A stretch of DNA of 64,000 nucleotides, from positions 12,966,758 to 13,030,757 of the forward strand of contig JANCRA010000014.1 of the NCBI GenBank assembly GCA_024362935.1, given 5' to 3'. The notes beneath the pieces were generated by a model. That model was not told the DNA's origin. It worked only from the letters and a program-made list of their open reading frames with translations, and did no database searches. Below, piece after piece: positions 12,845 to 26,900 of this stretch. The DNA is from Setophaga petechia. Lineage: Eukaryota; Chordata; Aves; Passeriformes; Parulidae. The position numbers and the translations under genes were made by a program. How positions within the stretch are numbered: position 1 is the stretch's first letter; the number at the start of each line of letters is the position of its first letter.

Positions 12845-15214
12845 AAGTGCATTTGGTTCCCTCAGAATATTTCTGTTAGGCATGAAGGAGGAAAAAATTC
12901 TCTTCCAGTTCTTCCAGTACAGTTGGCCTTTAGAGCCAGTGGTTTTGTAGCTGGGATGCTTTAAGGAAATAAGGGAAGGAAAGGTTGTAGAAAGGAATGG
13001 AGCAGCTTCTAGATTTGGAAAAAGTAGACACACTTCTGAGACCTGGCAAAAGGATGTGGAACCTGTGGAATCTTGTCTACTTTTTCCAGCTATATCAGCT
13101 AGTCTAATAATAGAAGCTTGTAGGGCAATGTAATTTCTTTTTTTAGACAGAGAAAACAAACATTGAAATTGCAAAGGGGAAAGTTGGCACTAATACATTC
13201 CTCAATGAGTACTAGGGCCCTTTCTTCACTTGGAAAGGAAAAAAAAAATCCCTCTTTCTAAAGCAACCCTGTTTTAAGGGCTCGAGCACGCCCAGATAGC
13301 CTCTAGTTAGTTTTCAGCAGTCTAATGAAGCCTGCCTTTTTTGTGATTTCACTGCACATACTCCCTGCCTGCCTTGATTGGCAGCTGGGTAGCAGACCTC
13401 TGCAGCTGTGACAATTTGCCTGAGGGAGACTGTAAGTGTCTCATTGAAACTTGCATTGTAAAATCCTCCAAAATGCCTCCCATAATATTAGGCACAGGAG
13501 AAAAACACAGGTGTGAAAAACTTTCACAGATCCCATGAGTTCAATGTCTCTTGGCAGCTTTGGTGGATTCAGTGTTATAATATAAATTTTAAACTTGCTC
13601 TTGCAAAGCAGAAGTTGCTCCGTCTTCTGCCACAAGAAGTGGTGAAACCGGCAGCGCCTGTGCCGCGCTCGCCTTTCCAGGCGCTGAGGATTGGTTATCC
13701 ATGGGTGAAACCCGTCCACCTGCTGTCACTCAGAGCCTGTTCCAGCACAGAGAGGACACAGGTGTCCCTGCAGGTGTCCCCACTGCTGGGGCACCTCGCT
13801 GGCACAGCAGAGTTTTAGGAGCTCCTGTTTTCCGAGTGAAGGCATGGTCTCATCCTGTCCAAAAATGAGCGCTCGTTGATTGATTCTGCTTCCAGTCAAG
13901 GAGGGATTTGAAAACCTAAGAGGCGTCTCCATGAAATCAGCCTTCCTATATGTATGTACAATCATTTTCTCTTCAGCTGGTTAAGTAGCTTAACTGCTCC
14001 TCACTGGCACATAGGTGAGATTCAGCATTGCCAGCATGACTGGAAGATGAATCTCGGCTTCTGAATGCCTGATCCTTTTGCTGGTGTGTTTGTTCCCAAC
14101 TGCTTGCCTGCCTGTTACAGCAACTTTGCTTCTTATATTTGCCATAAAGGAATCTCAATATGACTGCAGCCTTAAGATCTGGCACTTCAACCGTCTCAGT
14201 AGGTTCAACACAATATTCAGGAATTAAAGTTCTGAAGAAATTCAAGCAGCTAAATTTAGACTTAAGAAACGTGCCTGATTTGAGTGAGCTGATGCTGATG
14301 CATGGAAGTTTCCCTGCAAGCCAGCCAGGCTTTATTTGTTGCTTAAAGGGAGGAGATTTTAGTTAAGTTGGAACATTTGATTTGCTTTCTTGAATTGTTT
14401 TTGATTAGTGACTGAGTGCAAGGTTAAGCTTTAATAACATATCCCTTGTAATAAAATCAAGCTGGTGAGTGATGTATGTGGCTAAAAAGGTTTAGATACA
14501 CTAGTCTGTTAAACTAATACAATTTGGAAATGCTCTGGAAATAAGCACATAAAACAAGAACCAAAGGCAAATTTAAAGATTTTTTTAACTCTTTCTGGGG
14601 CTAAGATTTTTGTGACCAAACTGGCCTATTCTGGCAAGCTGGGTGAACAAGGCAGCATCCCTGCAGTCTTGGTAAAAGAGAAACTGTTTTGAATTTAGTA
14701 ACGAAAAGTGTTTAATGCATCACTGAGTTTCTGCTGCAGTGAACTAGTGACTAGTTAAATCTGAAAATAACAAATCTCAAATTCAAATGACATTCAAACG
14801 TTTCATGAGAGACTTTCAGTACTTTCCACCTTCTCTTCTGAACTACAAACTTTGGTCAGTTCAAGACAAATCAACGATGCTGTAATATGTGGGTTTTGTG
14901 AGTTGGTAGTTGCAGCAGGGCTGAGGTTTTAGTTTCAGATTTTTATCAGGGTTTTCTGCTCTCGGTGCTTTCCATAGCCTGTCCTAGGAGCCACGAAACT
15001 TGTGCTGATGTATAGTGATTCAATGTACTGTAAACTACACAAGAGGCTTCAGTTTCATGGCTGTGTGAAGCTTTTGTGTAAATGTTTTTAGTGGTGTCAA
15101 TTGAGAAGCTGAACTGAAAGTTCTGTTGAGCATTAGGGGTATCAATTGAAAGCTCAATTTGAGTTACTTGCTTGTTGAGGCTGGTTCATTTCACAGGAAC
15201 ATTTTAAACAAACT

Positions 15215-15345
15215 TTGTGAAGCAGTGCAGTATTATGTTTCTTATTTCATGGATGGGGAAACTGAGGCACAAAGCTGTGGAGTTTCTTACCTTTCTAATG
15301 CAGTTGGGAATGTTGACAGAATATGGAGCTCCAGACAGTGCTGCT
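15215..15345 (+). mobile_element. MIR-like SINE remnant
   Basis: It contains GGATGGGGAAACTGAGGCAC (15252-15271), the strongly conserved core of ancient amniote MIR-type SINEs, preceded by a diverged TATTAT...TTTCAT stretch and followed by AATATGGAGCTCCAGACAG, which fits the element's 3' half. Only a partial, old copy remains. Confidence 0.
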
Positions 15346-17074
15346 GATGTGTTATTGACTATTGTGTGCTGCTCCTTGTCTAGCAGGGGAGCCTAGTTTG
15401 TCAAAGGGAAGGGGTTTTGTTTCATCATTGAGGAAGGAAATGGATTTAAATGTCAAAGGTTGGGAAAGCCATTGTCTTCCCTTTTATGGCAGTGAGCATG
15501 TCATACTCCTCTGCTTACCAAATAAATGAAACTATAAAGGAAATGGTAGTTTTGGAAAAAAACCCCAGCACTGTAATCCAGAGCATCTGTTTTCTACTGT
15601 ATTTTTTCCCCCGGTCTCTTTTTATAATTTACATCCAAAGCATGAAGTGACAGAATTTGGCAGACTCGGATCTGTACAGTAGAGCTTAATGGTTTTTTAG
15701 CAGGGAATAAATAAAGCCCCTCAAGCCTGCTTAGTTCTCACCCATGCACGTGAGCAGGGAGAGGGGGAAGGAGTGTTGTATTTTTCTTGGAAAAAGACCT
15801 TTTCGGTTTCTCCTAATCTGGCACCTGGAGGTCCAGCTGTGCTGGCTTGAGGCTGTGTGTAGCCTTGTGCATGGGAAGGATGATGGACAAGCCGCCGTAG
15901 AAGTTGAAATGTTTCACGTCTCTACAGGCAATATGTATAGCTAGATTTGTGAATAGTGGCAGGGCGCAGTTGGAGCTGGAATTACTCTTCAAACAATGAT
16001 TTGCCAATAGTGCTGCAGTCTGGGCTGGTTTCTGTTGCGAGTTGTGGGGAGGGCCAGCACCGCGTGGATTTTCCAGCTTTGCTTGCTCGAGCTACAGCAG
16101 CCATGGAGCCTCTGTGCCTGCCATCATTGCTTCCTGCCTCCATGAGCTGATTGTAAATTATTTTTCCTGGTTTGAGCTCTGCACATGGCCTGGAAATGTG
16201 TCACTCTGGTTATGTTTGGCTTGGTCTTCTGCTAAGTTATACCAGTTTCTGCTTCAATATATTTCCATTGGCTTAATTCAATGGCAGGATTTCTAATTTA
16301 CTTGGGTATAAGTAGGAGTATTGGGTTCATTACTCCTAATAGTTTAGTAATCTTGATTTATTTTTGTTCTCCAGTCACACAAATGCCAAGGTTAACTTGC
16401 TCTTAAACACTTGATTTTCTAGGACATAAAATGATTCCATATTTAAAGAAGAAAATAGAGGACAGTTTTACTCTGCAAAGTGGTCTAGGTTGGGGGATGG
16501 TGGGTTTTGTTTGTTTGGATTACAGAACTTATAAAATACTGGGTTAATATTTGAGAACTGAAAGATTTAATTTGCCCTCACTGGTACTCTTGGATCCTCT
16601 GGATTCTCAGCTGTGGATTGAGAGCTGATATGGAGTGGCACATATTTGGCCCAAAATGTTTCCAGTGCCCCTAGTAATAAGTGATTTTAATGGAGAACTT
16701 TTCACAGCAGAGGACTCAGAGATATAGTCTGTGCTTTAGTAAAGATGCTATGTCTCCACAGTGTACATTAGTCAGTGAGTTAAACAAGCATCAACATTAA
16801 AACAGACATTATCCCCTGCAGTGTATTTTCTTAGTGCTTTGTCCATTACAGCTCTCAAATGGTGAGGTTTCTAGTCCTTCCTGTTGGAAACGGCTCTTTT
16901 CTATCATTTATTGCAGATATTTTCCTAGTGTCTAGCATAAAATTGTGCTTTCTTCTCTCCTCCTGCCCTCCCCAAATGCTCAGTGGAATGCAGTGATGGT
17001 GTTTACTGTGCATGAACCCCTTGGAAGCAGTTCCTGCACCTTCCATAGCTGTTCTTTAACAAAGATACATATAA

Positions 17075-17172
17075 TCAGACCTTTTAACCTTTCCTCATAA
17101 ACCAGTCCATCCAGCCCATTAATCACTTCTGTTGCCTTCTTCTGAATTCTCTCCAATTTGTCATCATCCTGT
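17075..17172 (-). mobile_element. Old CR1/L3-like remnant
   Basis: The sequence TTAACCTTTCCTCATAA, later TTGCCTTCTTCTGAATTCTC and TCCAATTTGTC, matches the antisense of the conserved RRxxxLxxxL(R/E)KV region seen in ancient CR1/L3 elements. It is much more diverged than the 58580 copy. Both ends fade into unique sequence, so limits are approximate. Confidence 0.
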
Positions 17173-17584
17173 GGCTGGGGACAGCTCGGTGACCGCAGCC
17201 CTGCACGGAGGTTCAGTACCAGCCCACTGCACCCAGAGATCAGGATTTCTTTATTTTGTCCCTCTTTCCTTTTGCTTCATTTCCAGTCAGAATAGATCTC
17301 CTACCCACTCTGCATAATCACTTCTTTAAAACATTTATGGAGATAATTTGCAGTCTTACAGAGCCTCTGTCATTCTCTGATACGGAGTTATCAGAGACTG
17401 ATAGGGCGAGGGATTGAATGTGACACTTTGTGTCTCTCCCTCCCTTCCTTCCCCTACTCCCCACCCCAAAATAAACTACACAACTCTTCATTTGGTGCAT
17501 ATGGTCACATTGAATGTGAGGAAAGAGGTAGCATTAGAGAGGAAAAAAGATGCTGAAAATATAATTGCCTAATTGTGAATCCTA

Positions 17585-17960
17585 AGTAGTGCAGGCAGCA
17601 GGGGCGGCCCTGACTGGAAGAAATCAGAGGGTCACTAATTCATACTGCCAACATCCTAATTAGCTGTGCAAATGTAATGTTTATATTGTTGGGGATGGAT
17701 TACAATATCCATTGTAGAATGGAAAGAAATAAATGAATTGTGTCAGTGGAGCTATGTAGAAAACACTCCTGCCACCCCATTAAACCATGAGAAGTAGCTT
17801 AGCTACTAAAAAAAGTTTGTTTTCAGGCTGATGCGCAAGTCTAATTGGGTTTCCAAAGAAAGGAACATGTTTCAATTATTAATTAGAAATCAGAGGAGTA
17901 AAAGAGTGGAAATCTGCTTCAGCTGGAGGTTTTGCTCAATGCTGGATTTCTCCTTAATAA
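17585..17960. promoter_or_regulatory. Candidate conserved non-coding element with homeodomain palindromes
   Basis: This compact stretch contains CTAATTAG (17656-17663), a GCAAAT half-octamer (about 17668), and ATTATTAATTAG ending at 17886, amid unique, repeat-free sequence. Such motif density is typical of developmental enhancers, but AT-rich introns also produce it by chance. Conservation is not assessable here. Confidence 0.
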
Positions 17961-20900
17961 GCTGAAACATTCCAGGCCTGCCTTAGTTAGCGGTTGGGTG
18001 CAGTGGCTTTACTCGGGGGGTAGACATCTTAATGCTCATGTAATTATCATGTAATTATTTTGTAATGTGGGATCAAAATTTTGCATAGATGGCATTCTTT
18101 CACTGAACTTGAAAAATAAAAAAAAAATTGTGTTCATTAATGCAGTGATTCAGTAATTTTGGTCTAAGAAGCAGGGTTCCCTCATCCCCCTCTCTATCTC
18201 TTTAAGACACAAATATTTTGAAACAGTTTTAGAGATGGTGACCTCAAGATGAATAGAATTATTTAATTTAGATTTTGTTGAATATTTATCAGGTTTCTTG
18301 TTGGTAATACTGCCTTTCAACAGAAGTGTCAAGTGGGTTGCAATTATCATCAAAGCTGATAGGTACAAATAAGCAATGATCCTGTCTGCTATCACAGGGT
18401 GTGCGGGTTCATAAAGGGGAATTCTTGTGGAAGTCTCTTTCTCCCTATGAATTTTCCTCCCTGTTGCCATTGAACTTCTGGAATCAAAGTTGTTAAAGAC
18501 TGATAGACTTTGTCAGAAGATGTTAAGTGGATTATGGCCCATCATAATAAATATTCCCTGTGGAGAGAGAGGGTATGTTCTCATGAACAGGGAGTATGGA
18601 GCTGCCTCTTTTGACTTGTGCTTTCTAGTGCCTAGAAGTACTCTTGAGCAGAGTTCTGCTCTGTTTACAACTGCACACAGCTTGTCTGCACAGATGAAAA
18701 TGTTATTGGGCCAGTGCTGTAGCTCTTATGGCTGGAAATGACTGGCAGCCTGGATCCAAGCTGAATCATAGGTTAGACCTGACAAGTTAAAGAACATAGC
18801 AAGAGCTGCTGGCTCTTGAGTTGCCAGATGTTTGTAGATCCATGTGTGTCAGAAGGGGAACTGCCCATTAAATGTCTCAGCTTTAATAGGAAAAGGGGAT
18901 GGGAAAGAAGAGCATATGACTCCATATGGCTCCCTCAGTGTGGCAGTAAATCCTTGTGTTAGTGGGGTGCAACTGTGAGGAAATACAGAGCTGTCTCCTG
19001 ATGTTGCTGTTTCATAGCAAAAAATCCATGGAGGAGATGGGGAGGATATAGCTAATGTGGAGTGGATGGCTTCCTTTGGGGTTATGGCTTCCATGAACTT
19101 GTAGATGCAGCATTATAATAAACAAAATATCTGACTTAACAGAGCAACCATTAGGAACATTTAAATTGGTATTTTTCATGCATCTGCTGAAGTTATTATG
19201 TTTGAAAATGTTTGGTTTGTATTCACAAAAGAGGTAAAGTTTCCTGATTGTGGGCCATTTAGCACCTGTTTCTGCCTATAAGACTCAATATACCTTTTCC
19301 AAAACCTTGTTTTAAGGAGGAAAAAGATACTTTCTTAGTTGTGCTTTATCACTGCACTGTGCTGTCCTACCCCTTCTCGTAGTTTATTTACATGATGTTT
19401 AGTTGTAAAGGATCTGACAAAGATAGATATCAGTATCAAGAAGGGGCACTATGATTTGTGTTGCTACCAAGAGGTAATTCTGCTTGTGTGAATTGTAGGG
19501 CAGCTTTGGTCTCCCCTCCCTACTAACAAAGCTTTCCCTATTAGCAAAAAGGAAACCACCCTCCTGACTTGTGTTCTCCCAGCAGAAGTCAGGTTAAGCT
19601 TCATAGTGTAGTGGAAGTAACAAGTAATTAAGAATAACAAGCAATTGTGATTAAAAACTCAAAAGAAAACCTTCACTTTCAAGGGGCCATATGTTGGTAA
19701 AAGTGCTCCCCAGCTGAACCATATGGATGGGTGGAATGTGGGATCTTCTGCACATTGGGAAGAGGCCGTAATAATTTGTGACTTGACATATTATTGCCAT
19801 GTTTCCTTTTGATCATGCCAGACATCCACAGGTCTCTGTCACATCCTTGTAGGAGAATGATCGTGGGTCTCTGCAAACGAAGTATCTTAGTTTCAGAGTT
19901 AAAAGCAAGTGTGCCTTTAATTAAAGCAAGACCAGCTTCAGATGATGCAGTCACTGATCCTGTCCCCTCCTCTCTCTTGCTGGTACCTGGAAAAACAGTT
20001 GCAAGTACCATTTTGAAGGCTATTTTGCCAAGTGTCTGGCAAATGCCTAATGTCAAAACATCCATCTTTTCACTCCAGGGACAAAGAACGAGCCCAACTC
20101 ACTCATATCTTCATTGGTCACACAAAGAAGGCAAACACACCATCCAGTAAAATGCTTTAGCTTCAGAAGTGGAACTGGTGCTTTATTTTGTGGAGGCTGC
20201 TTTATCCCTTTGTGGAAAAGGAAGCACAAAGTGCTGCTGTAGAGCAATAATAGAGATGTATTAAGTCTTTAATCAACTTCAGCAGCTTCATGGAGACCTT
20301 GCAACAGGGTTTTAGGCTGAGATTTGTAGAAGAGTGCACAGTGATATCTTAGAAAGGGACATGATGGCACCTCCTGTGTGTGTGGCAAGGAACTGCTGAC
20401 ACTGACATCTAATATCTTGAATATATGTTCTGCTGTTGTACCTCCTGGCACAGCCTTGGTATTTTCTTTGTCCACTGCAACTTCAGGAAGCTCATCTGGT
20501 TGTGTGGCAGAGGATGTGATTCGCAGCAGTGGCATGTGCCTGGCGCTGCTCTGTGATTTGCAGAGGTACTTGTGAGATGCCTGAAGGGTGTTTATGCTCA
20601 TGTCACCATTTTCAGTAATCAACTGTTATTGATTTTTTTCACAAGAAATCAAAGTTATTTTATAGGAAAATATTAGGGAGTTTTCTCTGTGATCAATGGA
20701 TTTTTGATTTCTAAAACTTGCAGCAACTTAGAAGCTTTTTTACGTTGTGTCCCCCTGTGCTTCAGCACGCACATAAACCCATCTTTGAACTAGTCTGGGA
20801 AGTGTTTGACATGGAGCATTTGCTGATGTATTGTTTTTCTGCCTAAGCCATCAGTGGAACAACTTGCTGCTTCCTCCTTGCATGAAAAAGTTGGCCCACC

Positions 20901-23900
20901 TCAGTCACCCTTAGCACCAGTGGACCCAACACAGCCAAAATAACCTCCACAGCTGACTTGCATGCAGGCAGCATCAAGTTTGGGAGGTCAGTAGTATGGC
21001 TTGCAAGTTCTTGCATTTCACATTATCAGGAGAAATGTTTTTAATGGAATACAGAGTCAAACACAATCAATAAATTCAGGCCCTATAGGTACAGATTTAG
21101 GTATTGTTTATTCTTCCTTGTTTAGAGAAGCCTTTGCAGCCAGCTACCCTGCAGTGGGCTAATGCTGGCTGGCTGCCAGATGCCCACCCAGCTGCTCTCT
21201 CTCTCCCCAGCCTCAAGAGGACTGGCAGAGAAAGTAAGAAGAAAAAGCTGAGCTGACATAAAGACAGAGAGATGGCTTGGCAATTATTATCATGGGCAGA
21301 ACAGGCTCGATTTGGGGGAAACAAACTTAATTTTCCTCCGTGGCCCAGGAGTGCCGGGCAGTGGGGGGTTGTGGCCAGTGCAGTGATGGTCAGTCAGCGG
21401 TGGGTCTGTTGTGGAGCCAGCTGTATCCAGCACAGGGCAGGCCCTGACCCCTTCTCACTGAGCCCCCCTGCAGCCCCAGAGCCCAGCCTGGCCAGCACAC
21501 CCAGCCCACACTCACATTTCCACCCTGTGCTGTGTGTGCAGCACGGCCCAGCCAGTCTGACCCCTGCCCTCCAAGCAGATGTCTCCAACTTTTCTTGCCT
21601 GCTGTCAGGGTAAGTAGGTGATGGGCTCTCACATGAATGTTGATCCTGAGCCTGGCTTGTGGAGGTCCCCTTTGATGTTTTATTTTGGCTACTTGCCAGG
21701 GGGTCCAATTTTTAAAGCACAGGGGTAACGATCAGATTATTTTTATTATCCCTGCTTCAGAATTCACTGTTCTGCAGGCATCGTTTCCTGCACTCTTGCT
21801 GGGTAGCAAAATGTCCCCAAGAAGGACACGCCACCAGATGCAAGATCTGTTTCTGTGTTGCTGGGAGGAATAACACAAGGACTGCAAAAGTTGCCTGGCT
21901 GTTCAAATAGTAATGTCACAAACTGTGGCTTGCTCTTCACTGCTTTCCTCATTTAGCCATCCCAGAGCACTATTTGGAAACAAGCACAATGCTCCTGGTG
22001 GGTTAAGAAAAGCCTTTCTTGCTTTTGTTCTGGATACCTGGTTATGTGTGTGAGCATGTTGTGGTGCAAGAGTAAGTGTATGTTGTAGAAAAACTCAGTA
22101 CAGAATTAATACCTGCCTGGAGGTTTCTATGTACTTAGGTGGGAAATTCAGCCTTATCAATCATTCTTTGTGTTTCACTCTTCAGAATAAGTACCATTCA
22201 GATTTATGGGCTGCCTAATTTATTAATCTGAGTAAAAAGAAGACAAAGATATATCTGATTCATTGAATATAATCTTTTGGGCAGATCAGGAAGATGAAGA
22301 AAAATACTGAGCGCTGGCTTGGAATAGAAATCTTCAAATATTATCATTTGATCTAGAAATAAACTGGCAGAGCACAAAGGTTGCCTACATTTAACATTCA
22401 TAGCATTTTACTACTAGATACAGTGGTTACCTCAGATGTCAGAAAATAAGAGACTTTGCACAAAAGCTGGGTTTTATTCATTTTGTGACACTCTTCCTAA
22501 TGCTACCTAAACCAGCATGTGTTGGTCTAATTGCCCTTCTGTATCTCCATTTTTATATCACTGTAGGTCTTTGGAATTTGGAAATTCTTGATTACCCTGT
22601 GTACTGTAACATTTGAAACTGTGCTTGAGCCTAACTGTATTTTGATGTCCCTGCTTGCTTTAAATGGCAGAAGCACTGAATATAAATTAGAATATATTAG
22701 CATTTTGCTGACTTAAAAGATGACATTTATTGTGAGGCATAAAGAGTTAATCTTAGACTTTTAGCTCTGAGCTTACTTTATTGAGCTTCTGCATACACGT
22801 GTTAATTTTCTCAGATGAGGGATAATGGATGTCACTTGAGAAAACAATACTGATTTGGGTTCTTTCATAGTTTGTGGGTTTATGTCCCACATGGTATAGA
22901 AGCAGGCTCTGGGAGATTGCCTGAAATATGCCTGGCCTCTCAGCTGCACTAAAAATAATTCCTGCTTCCCTTATTTCTAGAAGTAATTCTGAGATGCTGC
23001 AAACCTTTACCAGCTCCTTGCTTAGGAAAAAAAATTCTCTTCGGCTTTCAAATAACAATAAGGGAATGGTCTTTAGGTGTGACTGTTGTATTTCCTTTGT
23101 AAAAATGCATGTGTGTTGTAGATTTTCTTTTTGTTTTGTTCTGAAGCATTCTTGATTGGGTGACCTTTCTTTGAGAGCAGCAGTTCACATTGGATTTTGG
23201 CAAAATGGGTTTGATCATCCTTGCTTTACTAAGCACTAGCACCTAGATGACAGTAATTCACCCTCTAATACCCCCACAAAACCTATTTATGCAGAACTTG
23301 ACATGATTTGCAGTCTCTGTAAAGGAGGAATGTAGGACTTAAGAAGTGCCTAGAATTATTTTTTTGACCTCCATTTAAGTTATTGGAAGTATTAGACTCT
23401 TCAGACAGCTAACCTGTCCTCTACCTGGCACCTAGCACCTTATACCAGAGCTGCACTGTCAGTTCTGTGGCATTCATGTGTCTCCCTCCTAACCTGAAGG
23501 TGGAAAAATTGCAAGGGAAATTGCTGCCCAGCAATGGAGAGTTTCAGGCAGCCAGTTAAATTTATTTTAGTAGTGATAATAGTCCAATGTAAGGCAACAC
23601 AATCAGAACTTTTTTATTAATATTTGCTGAGCATTGTCCATTTGAACTGTAACACATTGCCTGTGAATGCCAATGAGCATCCCAGTGTCAGGGTACCCAT
23701 TTGAGCTTTGTGATCTGCAGCACACACAGGTACAGAGGTGTTACATTGTTTGTTTCTGGAAACAGAAAAAACACTAGCTGCTAATAGATTCTAGAAATTT
23801 TTTTTTCCAACACCAATTTTAAAGAAGTGTGTGAATGGAAAAATTAGTTTCTGAGAATTCAGACAACATCTGCATTAATATGGTATATTGTAAGGATCAT

Positions 23901-26900
23901 TAATGTTCAGAGTATATTATCAGGTGTTTTCTAATGCACTTTTGATGAGCTGTAATGATGCTTGCTGTAGTGTTTTTTCATCTCTGCTCTCCCTCCCTTT
24001 TTTTTTCTGCTTGATTGTAATAATGACTTAACCCAGGTGGTAGACTCTATCCAGAAAGTGCCCAAGGGAAATATTATTCCCTAGTACCAGCAAACATCAC
24101 AGATAGTCATTGACTTCACTATGAAGCTTCCTCAGGAGGGAAGATCTTGGATCTCCCCTTGGGTATCTGGACCTGCCCCACATTTGCAGTGTAATAATCT
24201 GGCTTTGGGATGAGATGGAGAAATGGCAGAGAGAAACAAGATGAAAAACATAAGGGGAAGGGAAGCAGAATGACTTTTGAAATGACTGCTTTTTTTTAGA
24301 ATATAACTTGTCATAGAATAAGGTGCTGGAAAGTATTTGGATCATTTTGAGATTATTATTAAAGAGCACAGTGCAGTTTCAAATGACAAGGATGAGTGCA
24401 AGGATAGAGATTCTTCCCTTTGGATATCTCAGGGTATTGGTTGGTTATGATCCTGCTAGAAAATACTTGTTTTTCCGATATGACTGATATTTGTCCTTAA
24501 TATTTGTCTTTTGTAGCTCTCTTAATCTGCATTATCAGCCAGGAAATGTATTTAAAGCTCTGGGGTTCCCTGGTCCTTGTTATGCCACCCAGTTGAACAG
24601 AACAGCAAGCTTTAAATAAATGTCAAGGATGTGCTGTAGCTTTGTCAGGTAGACAAGGTGCCTAAAAGTGAAACACTGAAAATGCAGGCAATGGTGATAG
24701 AAAAATACTACACATGCTTTTCAACTGAGCAAAGTCTTTGTAGTAGTGGGTGTGCAGAGTGTCTGGTATCACTCACTGTGTGCCCTTAGGATTTACTGGC
24801 AGTAGCCAGCACAGGCACCACAAGCAAGAGTAAATCACACTGGTTGTTCAAAAGGGGTCTCTTGTAAGTTTACCCGGGTTTACATGCACGTGAGAAGAAG
24901 GGGCTTCTTTGTTTTCTTGTTTTTTCCAAACCTCTGTTTCATTGTTTGTAAAAGAATTCAAAAATAAAGCACCCAGGAAGAAAATTATGCTGTTAGGTTG
25001 CTTTTGGCTATGTTATATTGAAAGCTATACTTAGCAAATGTAATCTGTAGCAGCAAACGGTGTACAAAGGAAAAGGAGTCATGTTGTTGCACACAACGTT
25101 TTTCATTTTCTGTCTAAAAGCTTGTTTAAATAATTTTGTGCCCTCCCCTTTTCACTGCCTTTCTTAGGCAGCTGAGTGCATGCCCCTGACAGCCCAGGGC
25201 CATGCACGTGGTGTGGGGGACCTTTCACAGCAAAGGGGGCTGCAGGGAGGCTCAGGCAGCTCCCCCAGCAGTGGCTGTTTTGCCTGGGACAGGTTTTCTT
25301 TGAGGCTGTACTTTCTGAAATGCTTTGTGCCGTCTTTTAATCCACCCACATCTGCCCCCTTAATATTCTCCATGGATGGGGCAGGACTAGAAGGGCACTC
25401 TGCAAGTCTCCTAAAATGGAAGTGAAAAACCTAAGTGATATCTGGCCCAAAACTGTTTTAGATTTCTCTTGGAAAAAAAAGAGGCTTTTTAGTGGTCTTT
25501 TACTTCTGGGAGCATGGTTTCCCTCCCTAGTGAGATGCATTTTGTGTCAGCTGTTTCTATATTAAAAAAGTCTCCTGAAATAACTGCTTTTGGCTTGTCA
25601 GCATCTGGCAGCCCTCTCCCCCTGAAGCAGGCACACCAGGGTCCCATGAGAGCAGGAAGGGCCCCTCTCCCTGTACGGCCCCTGCAGAGAGGGGGTGCCT
25701 GGGGTCACAGGTGGGGCAGCCCAAATGGATTGCACTGTGCCTGCTTCTCATGTGCCTGGCCCGTGCTTGCACACCACAATTAAATTTCTGCTCTTGTCAG
25801 TCCATTAAACCTCCCAAAGTGATTTGTTCTCCCCAGAGAATCACAGGAGAGGGGGTGGGAAGGTAAAAAGAGAAAGGAGAAAAATAAAGAAGGGCTGGCA
25901 GGAGGAGAGGACAAACCAAAAATGAGTAAAACAGAGCTGCTGAATCCCATAGCCAAGTATTACACTATAGACTCCCAGTTTGGATATAAACAAAATGTTT
26001 CCTTAGAGCAGAACTACATCCAAAACTAAAAAAAAAAATATTTTCCAGAGGTGAACCAGACGTGCTGTGTCCTGCCTCAGGAGCAGGAGAAGGTGACTCA
26101 CCTCTGGCACCTCTCAGCCCCCAGCCCTCTCTCTCCTCATGCCCCCTTTGCAGTGCCAGCAGGATGGTTCTGGGGGGCTGCTTGTGTTGCACAGCTGGGT
26201 TCTGGGTGGTTCCAGCTGCCCAGGGCAGGTACCTGGCTGGCCTGGCCTCTGCCTCCTGCAGCAGCTGCATCTCTCACTGCTGCTGGCTGCTCTGGGCAGC
26301 TGCCACGTGCCTCGTGGCCCTGATGTGAGCAGCCAGCTTTGCTGGTGTATTTATTGTGTGACACTGCTCAGCTGGGTGGGTTTTGCAGGCTGCTGGTGAG
26401 GCTCACACAGCTCAGTGTCACAGTGGCCACCACACAGTGGCTTCCCTGAGTGTCCCTCCAAGGGGGCTGAGGACAGAGCAGGACAGGGCTGAGTCTCTTG
26501 ATGGGTTTCAGGACATCCAGTTTCTTGGTTTTGAGGAGTCCATATGTCTGAAAATATCATCCAGCCAAATGAAACAAAAAATACCATGCCATAAGAGCAC
26601 AAATGTTGTCACCAAAGTTAATAGAAGTAAGGAAATTAATACTTAGAGTTGACCTCCAATACCTAGGCACAGTGGGGTGTAGCAAGGAAGTAGTTAGAAA
26701 GGCACCATGGTGAGCCTTTGCAGTGAATTACCTTATTTTTATTAACTTTCTGACAACCTCAGTGAATTTCCTTTCTTTTTATGAAGTGATTAAAAAACCT
26801 AATCAGATCGTGTAATTAAAATATATAATTGCACAATTTCAGAGTTTTCATAATTACTGTACATGGTAAATATTGTTACCTGATAACACTTTGCACAAAA

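Larger units (their letters stand above)
12135..17074. other. Intronic stretch, no gene seen
   Basis: Mostly AT-rich unique sequence with a T17 run and one MIR-like remnant. The block 13380-13700 looks unique and repeat-free and could hold a regulatory element, but no specific motif decides it. Confidence 0.
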
